A DNA stretch of 64,000 nt, taken from the NCBI GenBank assembly GCA_963808815.1, contig CAWEGI010000019.1:248001-312000 (forward strand), in the 5' to 3' direction. Position numbers and translations under genes: made by a program. This DNA comes from DATBLE01 sp963808815. GTDB lineage: Bacteria > Actinomycetota > Thermoleophilia > Gaiellales > Gaiellaceae. The notes under the pieces were generated by a model. The model saw only the letters and a list, made by a program, of their open reading frames with translations, was not told the origin of the DNA and did not search any database. How positions within the stretch are numbered: position 1 is the stretch's first letter; every line of letters begins with the position of its first letter. Shown here one piece after another: positions 52,104-59,988 of this stretch.

Positions 52104-53070
52104 GCGGAATGAACATCAGACGAGCCACCGAGGCCGACCAGCCCGCGCTGCGCGAGCTCTGGGAGGAGTTCGAGGCGGAGATCCCGGCCCCGCCGGAGTT
52201 CGTCGAGACCTGGGACGAGGAGTGGCAGGACGTGTCGGCCGACATCGGCGGCCGCGGCGTCGTCTACCTCGCCGAGGACGACGAGGGTGTGGCCGGGGCG
52301 CGTTCGGGCGACCATGCTGCCCGGCGACGTCTGGCACGTCGTGTTCGCGCACGTCCGGCCGCGCGTGCGCCGGCAGGGCGTGCTCAAGCAGCTGATGGCA
52401 CCGGTGCTGGAGGAGGGCCGCAGCCGCGGCTCGACGCGGGTCACGCTCGACGTGATGGCGGGCAACCACGTGGCGGTGACCGCCTGGAAGCGGCTCGGCT
52501 TCGAGCCCGAGAAGCTGTACATGGCGGCGCCGCTGGATCGTCGTCGCCGAGCGGGCCGGAGGCGAGCAACGCCGGCCGTCGCACGGTGCGCTCTTCGTCC
52601 AGACCGACGACCACGACAAGGTCGAGCAGGCGGTCGCGAAGTACCTGCCGCGGATCGGCCGGTCGGCCGCAGACCGACCGTCGCCCAGCCGCAGCAACGG
52701 CTGGACGCGCGTCGACGACGAGCTCTGCAGCCGCGACCCGAACGCGCTCCGGCGGCTCGGGCGCGAGGTGTCGCTCGCGCTCGGCGCGATCGTGCTGACG
52801 CTCGGCGTGGAGGAGAGCGCGGTCGTCCGGTACGTCCTCTGGGATCGCGGCGGCGTCGCCGACGAGTACGCCTCGGTGCCGGACTACTTCGGCGAGCTCC
52901 CGCCCGGCGACATCGTCGCGCTGGCGGCCAACCCGACGGTCGCGCAGCGTCTGACCGGCGCCGACCCGGCGCGCGTCCGTGCGGTCGCCCGCACCGCCTC
53001 CTCGACCGAGGAGCTCCCCGCGCCCGACGAGCTGCATGCGCAGCTGGCCGAGGTGCTGGGGGTAGGCTGA
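52100..53070 (+). CDS. GNAT acetyltransferase with C-terminal extra domain (two frame breaks)
   Basis: The first part (NIRRATEADQPALRELWEEF, VVYLAEDDEGVAG) and the acetyl-CoA loop part (VWHVVFAHVRPRVRRQGVLK, AVTAWKRLGFEPEKLYMAAP) are separated by one extra base near 52300. A second extra base near 52540 leads into a C-terminal domain (ALFVQTDDHDKVEQAVAKYL, GAIVLTLGVEESAVVRYVLW, YASVPDYFGELPPGDIVALA). Corrected length is 322 aa. The C-terminal domain is not one I can name. Whether it is one protein or two coupled ones depends on the second break; the divisible-by-three length favours one. Confidence 0.65.
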
Positions 53071-53081
53071 GGCCAGCTTCC

Positions 53082-53654
53082 GTGCTGACTCTCTACGACG
53101 CCGACCGCTGCCCCTACTGCGCCCGCGCGCGCATCGTCCTCGCCGAGAAGGACGTCGAGTACGAGACGGTGACGATCGACCTCTCGAACCGGCCGGACTG
53201 GCTGTACGAGAAGAATCCGCTCGGCAAGGTGCCGGTGCTCGAGGAGGACTCGTTCGTCCTGCCGGAGTCGGAGGTGATCATGGAGTACCTCGAGGAGCGC
53301 TACCCCGAGCCGGCGCTGCTGCCTGCCGATCCGGCCGCCCGTGCACAGGTCAGGCTGGCCATCCACCGCTTCGACACCAACCTGGGCGACGCGTACTACG
53401 CCTTCCGGCGCGGCGAGGACCGGGCAGAGGATTGGCTCGCGCACTGCCTCTCGGGGATGGAGCGCGGTCTCGTCGAATGGCCGCTCGAGTACGGGCTGGC
53501 CGACATCGCCTACGCTCCCTGGTTGATCCGCCTTCGGGACATGCTCGGCTTCGACCTGTCGCCGTACCCGGCGCTCGAGGAACGGCTGGGCGAGCTGACC
53601 GAACGGCCCGCGATCGCCGCCGAGCTCGGTGTCGTCGCCGCATTGTCGAGATGA
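53082..53654 (+). CDS. Glutathione S-transferase-like protein
   Basis: A 190-aa protein. The thioredoxin-like N-terminus LTLYDADRCPYCARARIVLA has a CPYC motif, followed by NPLGKVPVLEEDSFVLPESE with the cis-Pro and the Glu-Ser site, and a helical C-terminal domain ending near YPALEERLGELTERPA. GST family members include maleylacetoacetate isomerase, the step missing between hmgA and the FAH gene; this is a possible candidate 2.6 kb away. The CPYC motif is closer to stringent-starvation/omega-type members. GTG start. Confidence 0.8.
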   Translation: MLTLYDADRCPYCARARIVLAEKDVEYETVTIDLSNRPDWLYEKNPLGKVPVLEEDSFVLPESEVIMEYLEERYPEPALLPADPAARAQVRLAIHRFDTNLGDAYYAFRRGEDRAEDWLAHCLSGMERGLVEWPLEYGLADIAYAPWLIRLRDMLGFDLSPYPALEERLGELTERPAIAAELGVVAALSR

Positions 53655-54335
53655 AGATCGCCTTCCTGCACGCGTTGCCGTTCGACGGCCGGATGTGGGC
53701 GCCCCAGGTCGAGGCGTTCGGAGATCACGAGACGCTCGGCGCCGACGCTCTACGGGCTCGGCTCGAGCTTCGACGACTGGGCGCTGGGCGTGCTCCAAAC
53801 GGTGCCCGGCCGGTTCGTCGCGGTCGGCGCGTCGATGGGCGGCTACACGGCGTGCGCGATCGCGCGCCTCGCACCGGAGCGCCTCGCGGGGCTCGTGCTC
53901 GTCGGCTCGCGCGCGGACGCCGACCCGCCCGAGCGCGCGCCGCTGCGCGAGGAATGGATCCGGATCGCGCAGGAGCACGGAGGCGAGGGCCTCTGGCAGG
54001 CGGCGGCGAAGAACTTCTTCGCTCCCGGGACGCCGGACGAAGTGGTCGAGGAGGCGCACCGGATCGCCGTCGAGCAGCAGCCGGACGACCTGGTCCGCGC
54101 GGTCGAGTCGATCCGCGACCGGCCCGATTCGACCGAGGCGGTGACGAGTGGGCTGCCGCTGCTCGTCGTGGGCGGCGATGCCGACCCGCTGATCCCGCCC
54201 GACGTCTGTGAGCGCCTCGCGGCCGCCTCGCCGAGCGGGCGTGCCGAGATCCTCGAGGGCTGCGGCCACCTGCCGAACCTCGAGCGGCCCGACGAGCTCA
54301 ACCGGATGCTCGCGAACTTCGTCGCCTCGCTGTGA
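53651..54335 (+). CDS. Alpha/beta hydrolase (one frame break near 53740)
   Basis: The start MKIAFLHALPFDGRMWAPQV is in one frame. After one extra base the rest follows: TLYGLGSSFDDWALGVLQTV, the nucleophile in VAVGASMGGYTACAIARLAP, the acidic residue in LLVVGGDADPLIPPDV and the His in EGCGHLPNLERPDELN. Corrected length is 227 aa. It overlaps the GST stop and the next gene's start, so it is mid-operon. Ester or thioester substrate unknown. Confidence 0.78.
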
Positions 54336-55165
54336 GAGACGAAGCCGACCACAGAGCCGACAGCGAAGCCGAAGGCGTCACCGCCCTGCCGCCGGTCGTC
54401 GACGCCGCCTGGGTCACGGAGCACCTGGGCGACGACGGGCTCCTGCTCGCCGACGTCCGCGGGCCGAACGCCCACATTCGCGGCCACCTGCCTGGCTCGA
54501 TCCCGCTCGTGCTCGGCTCGCCGGCGCCGGTCACCGACCGCGCCGTGCTCGAGGAGCTCGCGTCCGAGGTGGGGTTGCGCCTGCGCCGCCACGGGGTCAC
54601 CGGCAAGGAGTGGCTCGTTCTCTACGACGGCGGCGACTGCATCGGCGCCTGCTCCTCGTACCAGCTCGCCGCGCTCGCCGGGCATCCGTCGGTGGCGGTG
54701 ATGGCAGGAGGGCTGAAGTCATGGCAAGGTGAGCTCGAACAGGGGGTGGCGGAGTTGGAGAAGAACCGGAACGAGCTCGACCCGAAGTTCGAGGCGGTGC
54801 CGACCCTGGAGGAGTTGGCGGGGCGGCTGGACGATCCCGAGCTGACGATCCTCGACGTCCGCCGCGAGGACGAGTTCACCGGCAAGGGCGGGTACCCGTG
54901 CGACCCACGCCAGGGCCACATCCCGGGCGCGCGGAACATCGAGGCGGGCGACCTGTTCGCCTCGCCGGGCGTGCCGCTGGCGCCGGAGGAGATCCGCGAG
55001 CTGGTCGGACTGCCCGAGGGCGCGGAGGTCGTCGCCTACTGCCACTCGGGCTCACGCTCGGCCGTCGCCGCGATGGCGCTCCGTGCGGCCGGCTACCGCG
55101 CCCGGAACTACCCCGGCTCGTGGCACGAGTGGTCGCGCCACGACGAGCTTCCGCTCGAGCGCTAG
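54332..55165 (+). CDS. Sulfurtransferase with two rhodanese domains
   Basis: A 277-aa thiosulfate/3-mercaptopyruvate sulfurtransferase. The inactive N-terminal domain covers LLLADVRGPNAHIRGHLPGS to VMAGGLKSWQ. The catalytic domain covers LTILDVRREDEFTGKGGYPC, GHIPGARNIEAGDLF and VVAYCHSGSRSAVAAMALRA, whose CHSGSRS loop holds the active cysteine. The first 12-15 residues (MRDEADHRADSEAE) come from a short sequence repeat shared with the amidotransferase start at 57565. A dyad hairpin follows the stop. Confidence 0.88.
   Translation: MRDEADHRADSEAEGVTALPPVVDAAWVTEHLGDDGLLLADVRGPNAHIRGHLPGSIPLVLGSPAPVTDRAVLEELASEVGLRLRRHGVTGKEWLVLYDGGDCIGACSSYQLAALAGHPSVAVMAGGLKSWQGELEQGVAELEKNRNELDPKFEAVPTLEELAGRLDDPELTILDVRREDEFTGKGGYPCDPRQGHIPGARNIEAGDLFASPGVPLAPEEIRELVGLPEGAEVVAYCHSGSRSAVAAMALRAAGYRARNYPGSWHEWSRHDELPLER
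54333..54380 (+). repeat. Short dispersed repeat at the rhodanese gene start
   Basis: The stretch beginning TGAGAGACGAAGCCGA at 54333 matches the minus-strand sequence at 57565 downward with three mismatches over 35 bases. In both places the first two bases are part of the start codon, so the repeat supplies the first 12 or so codons. This copy lacks the middle part of the longer copy. Confidence 0.55.
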
Positions 55166-55174
55166 TTCCGGAGC

Positions 55175-55194
55175 GACAGACCCGAGGGTCTGTC
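55175..55194. terminator. Bidirectional 9-bp dyad between convergent genes
   Basis: GACAGACCC at 55175-55183 and GGGTCTGTC at 55186-55194 are separated by two bases. The dyad lies between the rhodanese stop (55165) and the end of the minus-strand DUF1579-like gene (55204), which suits a shared terminator. Confidence 0.6.
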
Positions 55195-55203
55195 CCTGAA
55201 GGC

Positions 55204-55743
55204 TCAGACCGCCGACGCCTGGCTGTAGAGCGCCGCGTTCGGATTGACGAAGCTCGCGATCCGGGTCGAATCCATCACCCAGTTCGACTCCCACGTACGG
55301 CGCCCGTCGAACGAGAAGAACTGCTCCCACTTGAGCGTGTCCTCGTCGATCACGGTCCACTCGTAGCGCACCCGCACGTGGACGCCCATGACGATGTCGT
55401 CGCATTCGAACCGGCCGATCCCGTCGTCCTCGAAGCGGCCGACGACCGGCTCGTCGAGGGCGCCCGGGTTCGCCGCCGACGTCCACCAGATGCGCCAGAG
55501 CGCCGTCTTCGGCTCGAACAGCCGCAGCGTGAACGCCTCGAACCCCGGACGGCCGGGGAAGTCGGGCGCCGAGTACGTGTCGATGTTCCCGAGGCCGCCG
55601 ATGATCTGTCGCGCCTCGCTCGTCGCCTCGAACTCGACCCACTCGTCGTCGCCCGGCACGACCATGTTGACCCGCTTGCGGTTGGCGATCCGCCAGGTGC
55701 CGGCGTAGAAGTCGAAGTCGTGACGGCCGTCGTTGTCGCCCAT
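55204..55743 (-). CDS. DUF1579-like beta-barrel protein
   Basis: A 179-aa protein with DFDFYAGTWRIANRKRVNMV, WVEFEATSEARQIIGGLGNI, DTYSAPDFPGRPGFEAFTLR and KWEQFFSFDGRRTWESNWVM. The Trp- and Phe-rich strand pattern resembles DUF1579/lipocalin-type proteins. Function unknown. It is divergent from a WYL-domain regulator with 74 bases between their outer coding limits, and that regulator probably controls it. Confidence 0.7.
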   Translation of the reverse strand: MGDNDGRHDFDFYAGTWRIANRKRVNMVVPGDDEWVEFEATSEARQIIGGLGNIDTYSAPDFPGRPGFEAFTLRLFEPKTALWRIWWTSAANPGALDEPVVGRFEDDGIGRFECDDIVMGVHVRVRYEWTVIDEDTLKWEQFFSFDGRRTWESNWVMDSTRIASFVNPNAALYSQASAV

Positions 55744-55795
55744 GTCCGTGTCTCCTTTGCTCCGTTGACCGAGTTGCCACCCTACGGGCTATTGA

Positions 55796-55810
55796 GGACA
55801 CTTTTTGTCC
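55796..55810. promoter_or_regulatory. Dyad GGACA-N5-TGTCC, candidate WYL-regulator operator
   Basis: A 15-base inverted repeat with 5-base arms and a T-rich spacer sits between the divergent DUF1579-like and WYL regulator genes. YafY-type WYL regulators often control a neighbouring small gene from a GACA/TGTC dyad. A -35-like TTGACC at 55765 lies upstream on the plus strand. Confidence 0.5.
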
Positions 55811-55833
55811 GCGGCCGTGCTTGAATCCCAGGC

Positions 55834-56769
55834 ATCTCGCGTCCGGCCTCCCGACTGCTCGCCTTTCTCGAGCTGCTGCAGAGCCGCGCCGTCGTGGACG
55901 GACGCTCGGCGGCGACCGACCTCGGAGTGACCGAGCGGACGATCCGCCGCTACGCCGTCGCCCTGCACGACATCGGCATCCCCGTCGAGGGCCAGCCCGG
56001 CGTCGGCGGTGGTTACCGACTGCGGGCCGGGACACGACTGCCGCCGCTGATGCTCTCCGACGACGAGGCGACCGCGGTCGCGGTCGGCCTGGTGGTCGCC
56101 GAGCGGCGCGGAATCGCAGCGGGCCAGGCGCTGACGAAGATCACGCGCGTCCTGCCGGAGCGGCTCGCCCGGCAGATCGAGCGCCTGAGCGACGAGGTCA
56201 GCTTCCTGGGCGAGCCCGCATCGGCGCCGCCCACCTCGAGCGAGACGCTGCTGGCGATCGCCGAGGCGGTCCGCCGGAGACGCTGCCTCGAGATCGACTA
56301 TGTGCGGAGCGACGGAACGCCGAGCACGCGGGTGATCGAGCCGCTCGGCCTCGTCGCCAGACGCGGGCGCTGGTACATCCCGGCGCACGACCGGGCGAGC
56401 GACGAGCTGAGGACGTTCCGGGCCGACCGAATCGGCCGCGCCGTGATCGGGGACCCGGCCCGGACGCGCGAGCCCGACTTCGACCCCGCCGCGCATGTCG
56501 TCCGGATGCTGGCGCGGCTTCCGTACGAATGGCGGATCGACGTCCGATTCGACGCCCCGCTCGAGGAGGTCTCGAGGCGCGTCTCGCCGGCGGTCGCCGA
56601 GCTGACGGCGGACGGCGACGGCACCAGGCTGGAGATGGGTGCCGATTCGCTCGAATGGGCTGCGGGCTTCCTCGCGGGCCTCGGCGCCGACTTCCGGGTC
56701 GTCCGCCCCGACGAGCTGCGGGCGCAGCTGGGTGAGCTCGGCGCGCGGCTGGCGCGCGCTTCCTGCTGA
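55834..56769 (+). CDS. YafY-type transcriptional regulator (HTH plus WYL domain); start codon unclear
   Basis: The protein has an HTH (SRPASRLLAFLELLQSRAVV, then GVTERTIRRYAVALHDIGIP, and the wing GQPGVGGGYRL) and a WYL domain (LEIDYVRSDGTPSTRVIEPL, VARRGRWYIPAHDR) with a C-terminal WCX extension. WYL domains bind small ligands or nucleic acid. The conserved HTH begins right after an in-frame stop at 55822-55824, with no ATG, GTG or TTG; the first codon at the right place is ATC at 55834. Either ATC is used or a start in another frame (GTG 55818 or TTG 55821) has been separated by a base error. About 311 aa. Confidence 0.75.
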   Translation: MSRPASRLLAFLELLQSRAVVDGRSAATDLGVTERTIRRYAVALHDIGIPVEGQPGVGGGYRLRAGTRLPPLMLSDDEATAVAVGLVVAERRGIAAGQALTKITRVLPERLARQIERLSDEVSFLGEPASAPPTSSETLLAIAEAVRRRRCLEIDYVRSDGTPSTRVIEPLGLVARRGRWYIPAHDRASDELRTFRADRIGRAVIGDPARTREPDFDPAAHVVRMLARLPYEWRIDVRFDAPLEEVSRRVSPAVAELTADGDGTRLEMGADSLEWAAGFLAGLGADFRVVRPDELRAQLGELGARLARASC

Positions 56770-56776
56770 CAGTGGT

Positions 56777-57565
56777 TCAGACGACGACGGCCGCGCGTTC
56801 CGCGACCTCGACGAACGCGCCGCAGAGGCGTCGACCGAGCTCGTTCCACTCGCCGATCCGCTCTTGCGTCTCGGCCCAGAGCGCAGCGCGGTCGAGGTCG
56901 AGCGGGAAGTCGTCCTTGTCGTCCAGCCACGAGCGAACGGTCCGTAGCGTGACCTCGGCGTGGAACTGGATCCCCCAGGCGGCCTCGCCCAGGCGGTACG
57001 CCTGGTTGCATCGGGCGCTGCGGGCGAGTTCCTCGGCGGCGGTCGGCACGTCGTACGTGTAGTAGTGCCAGCCGAACGCGTCGAAGCGCTCGGGCAAGCC
57101 GCCGAAGACGGGATCGTCCGTCGCCGACGGCGTCAGCTCGACGGGGAGCCAACCGATCTCCGGGCCGTCGGGAACCGGGTAGACGGCCGCGCCGTCGGCC
57201 TTGGCGATCAGCTGGATGCCGAGACAGACGCCGAGCAGCGGGACCTCACGCTCGAGCAGTCCGCGGATGAACTCGTTCTCGTCACGAAGCCAGGGGTGGT
57301 GCTCGTCCTGGTCGGCGTGCATCGAGCCGCCGAGGACGATCACCGCTCCGTACTCGTCGAGCGGCCGCGGAGCGGGGGTGCCCCACGCGAGGCTCCACTC
57401 CTCGTAGCGGTGGCCTGCCTCCTCGACCACCTCGGCGAACACTCCCCCACGGGCGTTCGTCCCGTGGATGACCGCGAGGATGTTGATGCCTTCGGCATCA
57501 CGACATCGCCTCGCACCAACCTCGACAACTTCGCTGTCGGCTTGGTGCTCGGCTTCGTCTCTCAT
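56777..57565 (-). CDS. GMP-synthase-like class I glutamine amidotransferase
   Basis: A 262-aa amidotransferase. NILAVIHGTNARGGVFAEVV starts the conserved part, followed by YGAVIVLGGSMHADQDEHHP, the nucleophile Cys in PLLGVCLGIQLIAKADG, and the His/Glu pair in WGIQFHAEVTLRTV. No synthetase domain is attached, so it may be a stand-alone glutaminase or a peptidase-like member. The first 26 residues derive from a dispersed repeat, and a start near NILAVIHG would be more usual for the family. The ATG overlaps the DUF72 stop by 4 bases. Confidence 0.8.
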   Translation of the reverse strand: MRDEAEHQADSEVVEVGARRCRDAEGINILAVIHGTNARGGVFAEVVEEAGHRYEEWSLAWGTPAPRPLDEYGAVIVLGGSMHADQDEHHPWLRDENEFIRGLLEREVPLLGVCLGIQLIAKADGAAVYPVPDGPEIGWLPVELTPSATDDPVFGGLPERFDAFGWHYYTYDVPTAAEELARSARCNQAYRLGEAAWGIQFHAEVTLRTVRSWLDDKDDFPLDLDRAALWAETQERIGEWNELGRRLCGAFVEVAERAAVVV

Positions 57566-57566
57566 A
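57485..57566 (-). repeat. Dispersed repeat element, longer copy, containing the amidotransferase start
   Basis: About 80 bases ending in a GATGCC-TTC-GGCATC hairpin (57485-57499) and starting at TGAGAGACGAAGCCGA on the minus strand. It is shared in part with 54333-54380. It encodes the first 26 residues of the amidotransferase and overlaps the DUF72 stop. An extragenic palindromic-type element that has become coding is a plausible reading. Confidence 0.5.
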
Positions 57567-58434
57567 GCGTCAACTCTAGCTGGCCGGTTTTCGGCGGCTC
57601 GAGGCCGCCCGTCGCCGGGATTCCGTGCTCGTCGAGCAGCCCGCGGAGGATGGTCGCGCTGCGCGGCGCGTAGTCGGCGCGATTGTTGTTCATCAGCGCG
57701 TAGACCTCGTCTGAGCGCTCCGCCAGACCGGCCAGCGGCTCGACCCACTCGGCCAGCTCCTCCGCCGAGTACATCCAGTCGAAGCGCTCGGCCGACGACT
57801 TCGCGTTCCGGATGTTCCAGGTCTTCCAGTTCCGGCCGTGGAAACGAACGTAGGCGACCGGGTGCGTGGCGGCTGCGATTCGCGGCATCACATTGCTCGC
57901 CCGGGTGCGCGGCGAGTCGACGGAGACGTATGAGAGGCCGTGGCGTTCGAGGAAGGAGAAGGTGTCGGCGCGCTCGTCCTCCTCGAGCCACGAGCGGTGC
58001 CGGAACTCGATCAGCGGGACGAGCGGGTCGAGCAGCGGGCCGACCACGGCCAGCTCCTCTAGCGCCTCGCGCGACTTCTTCACGCGCGGGTGGTACTGGA
58101 GGAGCACGCCGCGCAGCTTGCCGGACGCCTCCAGCGGGGCCAGCGCCTCGCGGAACTCGCGGAACGCGGTCTCGCGGTCGGCCTCCTCGTGGCCCGTCAT
58201 CCCCTTGCTGGCCTTGGCGTGCCAGACGAAGCCGTCCGGTGTCCGCTCGGCCCACTTCTGCGCCGTCTCGGGCGAGGGGAGCCGGTAGAAGGGCGAGTCG
58301 ACCTCGACCGTGTCGAAGCGCTCGCCGTAGTAGGCGAGGCGGCCGGTCGGAGAGGAGACCCCGCGCGGGTACCAATGCTTGACCAGCCCCTCGTCGGCCC
58401 AGCTGCAGGTGCCGAGGCGAATCGTCGCCGCCAT
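57562..58434 (-). CDS. DUF72-domain protein (YecE-like)
   Basis: A 290-aa TIM-barrel-like protein: IRLGTCSWADEGLVKHWYPR, YYGERFDTVEVDSPFYRLPS, FVWHAKASKGMTGHEEADRE, LIEFRHRSWLEEDERADTF and YALMNNNRADYAPRSATILR. The family is widespread and its biochemical role is unknown; some members are linked to nuclease or phosphodiesterase activity by structure only. It is divergent from murI with 22 bases between the starts and precedes the amidotransferase in a two-gene operon. Confidence 0.85.
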   Translation of the reverse strand: MAATIRLGTCSWADEGLVKHWYPRGVSSPTGRLAYYGERFDTVEVDSPFYRLPSPETAQKWAERTPDGFVWHAKASKGMTGHEEADRETAFREFREALAPLEASGKLRGVLLQYHPRVKKSREALEELAVVGPLLDPLVPLIEFRHRSWLEEDERADTFSFLERHGLSYVSVDSPRTRASNVMPRIAAATHPVAYVRFHGRNWKTWNIRNAKSSAERFDWMYSAEELAEWVEPLAGLAERSDEVYALMNNNRADYAPRSATILRGLLDEHGIPATGGLEPPKTGQLELTL

Positions 58435-58456
58435 GTCCGCAACCTACAATCGCCCG

Positions 58457-59278
58457 ATGGACTCCCGCCCCGTCGGCGTCTTCGACTCGGGCATGGGCGG
58501 CCTGACCGTCCTGCACGAGTGCCTCGTGACGATCCCGCACGAGGACTTCGTCTACCTCGGCGACGGCGCACGGCTCCCGTACGGGCCGCGGCCCCTGCCC
58601 GAGGTTGCCCGCTTCGCCAAGGAGATCGGTTCGTACCTGGAGGAGCAGGGTGTGAAGCTGATCCTCGTCGCGTGCAACTCGGCGACGGCGGCGGCGCTGC
58701 CCGAGCTCCAGGAGTCGCTCTCGGTGCCGGTGGTCGGCGTGATCACGCCCGAGGCCCACGCGGCCGTGCAGGCGACCCGGAACCGGCGGATCGGCCTGCT
58801 GGCGACGAAGGCGACGGTCGAATCCGGACGGTACGAGGCCCTCGTTCGCACGCTCGACGCCGGAGCGCGGGTGAGCTCGATCGCGTGCCCGCGGCTCGTG
58901 CCGCTCATCGAGGGCGACGACCCGTTCGGGCAAGAGACCGTGGATGCGGTACGCGAGTACGCCCGGCCGCTCAAGGCGAACGACGTCGACACGGTGATCC
59001 TCGGCTGCACGCATTACCCGCTGATCCGGCCGATCTTCCAGCGGGTCTTCGGCCGCGGAGTGACGCTCGTCTTCTCGGCGGAGGAGACCGCGCACGAAGT
59101 CGCCGAGACGCTGGCCCGCAAGGGCATCGAGAACGATCCCGGCCGCGAGGGTACGTACCGGTTCATGACCACCGGTGACACCGAGGTGTTCCGCGTGACC
59201 GGCGCGCGGTTCCTCCAGCTGCCGATCGACGAGGTCGAGCACGTGCGGCTCGTCGATCTCGAAAGGGCCGCCGCGTGA
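58457..59278 (+). CDS. murI: Glutamate racemase
   Basis: A 273-aa racemase. VGVFDSGMGGLTVL holds catalytic Asp10, VACNSATAAALPEL holds Cys73 and VILGCTHYPLIRPI holds Cys184. It supplies D-glutamate for peptidoglycan precursors. ATG 58457. It is the first gene of a tightly overlapping operon with rph, an MgtC-like gene and rdgB; the rph GTG overlaps its stop. Confidence 0.93.
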   Translation: MDSRPVGVFDSGMGGLTVLHECLVTIPHEDFVYLGDGARLPYGPRPLPEVARFAKEIGSYLEEQGVKLILVACNSATAAALPELQESLSVPVVGVITPEAHAAVQATRNRRIGLLATKATVESGRYEALVRTLDAGARVSSIACPRLVPLIEGDDPFGQETVDAVREYARPLKANDVDTVILGCTHYPLIRPIFQRVFGRGVTLVFSAEETAHEVAETLARKGIENDPGREGTYRFMTTGDTEVFRVTGARFLQLPIDEVEHVRLVDLERAAA

Positions 59279-59988
59279 GCCGCAACGACGGCCGGCGTCC
59301 CGACCAGCTGCGGCCGGTCGAGATCGTGCCCGACTACCTCGAGCAGCCGCACGGCGCGGTGCTGTACACGCAGGGCAAGACGCGCGTCCTGTGCACCGCC
59401 TCGGTCGAGGAGAGCGTGCCACGGTGGATGTCCGGCCGCGGGAACGGCTGGATCACGGCGGAGTACTCGCTGCTGCCGGCCTCGACCGGGCAGCGGACGC
59501 AGCGCGAGGCCTCTGCGGGGAAGCAGAAGGGGCGGACAGTCGAGATCCAGCGGCTGATCGGCCGCGCCGTCCGCGCGGTCACCGACTTCCAGGCGCTCGG
59601 CGAACGGACGCTCTGGCTCGACTGCGACGTCCTCCAGGCGGACGGCGGCACGCGCTGTGCGGCGATCTCGGGCGCATACGTGGCCGCGCGGCGGGCGCTC
59701 GACCGCCTCGGGCTCGCGAAGGCGATGCCGGGCTCGGTCGCAGCGGTCTCGCTCGGGATCGTCGGCGGCGAGCTGCTGCTCGACCTCGACTACTCGGAGG
59801 ATTCCGCCGCCGACGTCGACCTGAACGTGGTGATGACGGGAGACGGCAGGCTGGTCGAGGTGCAGGCGACCGCCGAGCGGGTTCCGTTCGGGCGCGACCA
59901 GCTGGACGAGCTGCTCGAGCTGGCAGCCAGGGGCATCGCGATGATCGGAGGCGCACAGCAGGATGCAGTCGCTGCTCCTCGCGATTGA
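59275..59988 (+). CDS. rph: Ribonuclease PH
   Basis: A 237-aa phosphorolytic exoribonuclease: NDGRRPDQLRPVEIVPDYLE, GWITAEYSLLPASTGQRTQR, EIQRLIGRAVRAVTDFQALG and LWLDCDVLQADGGTRCAAIS. It trims the 3' ends of tRNA precursors. The hexamer-forming surface and phosphate-binding RTQRE motif are present. The gene order rph-rdgB is conserved in many bacteria; here an MgtC-like gene is inserted between them. Confidence 0.93.
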   Translation: MSRNDGRRPDQLRPVEIVPDYLEQPHGAVLYTQGKTRVLCTASVEESVPRWMSGRGNGWITAEYSLLPASTGQRTQREASAGKQKGRTVEIQRLIGRAVRAVTDFQALGERTLWLDCDVLQADGGTRCAAISGAYVAARRALDRLGLAKAMPGSVAAVSLGIVGGELLLDLDYSEDSAADVDLNVVMTGDGRLVEVQATAERVPFGRDQLDELLELAARGIAMIGGAQQDAVAAPRD

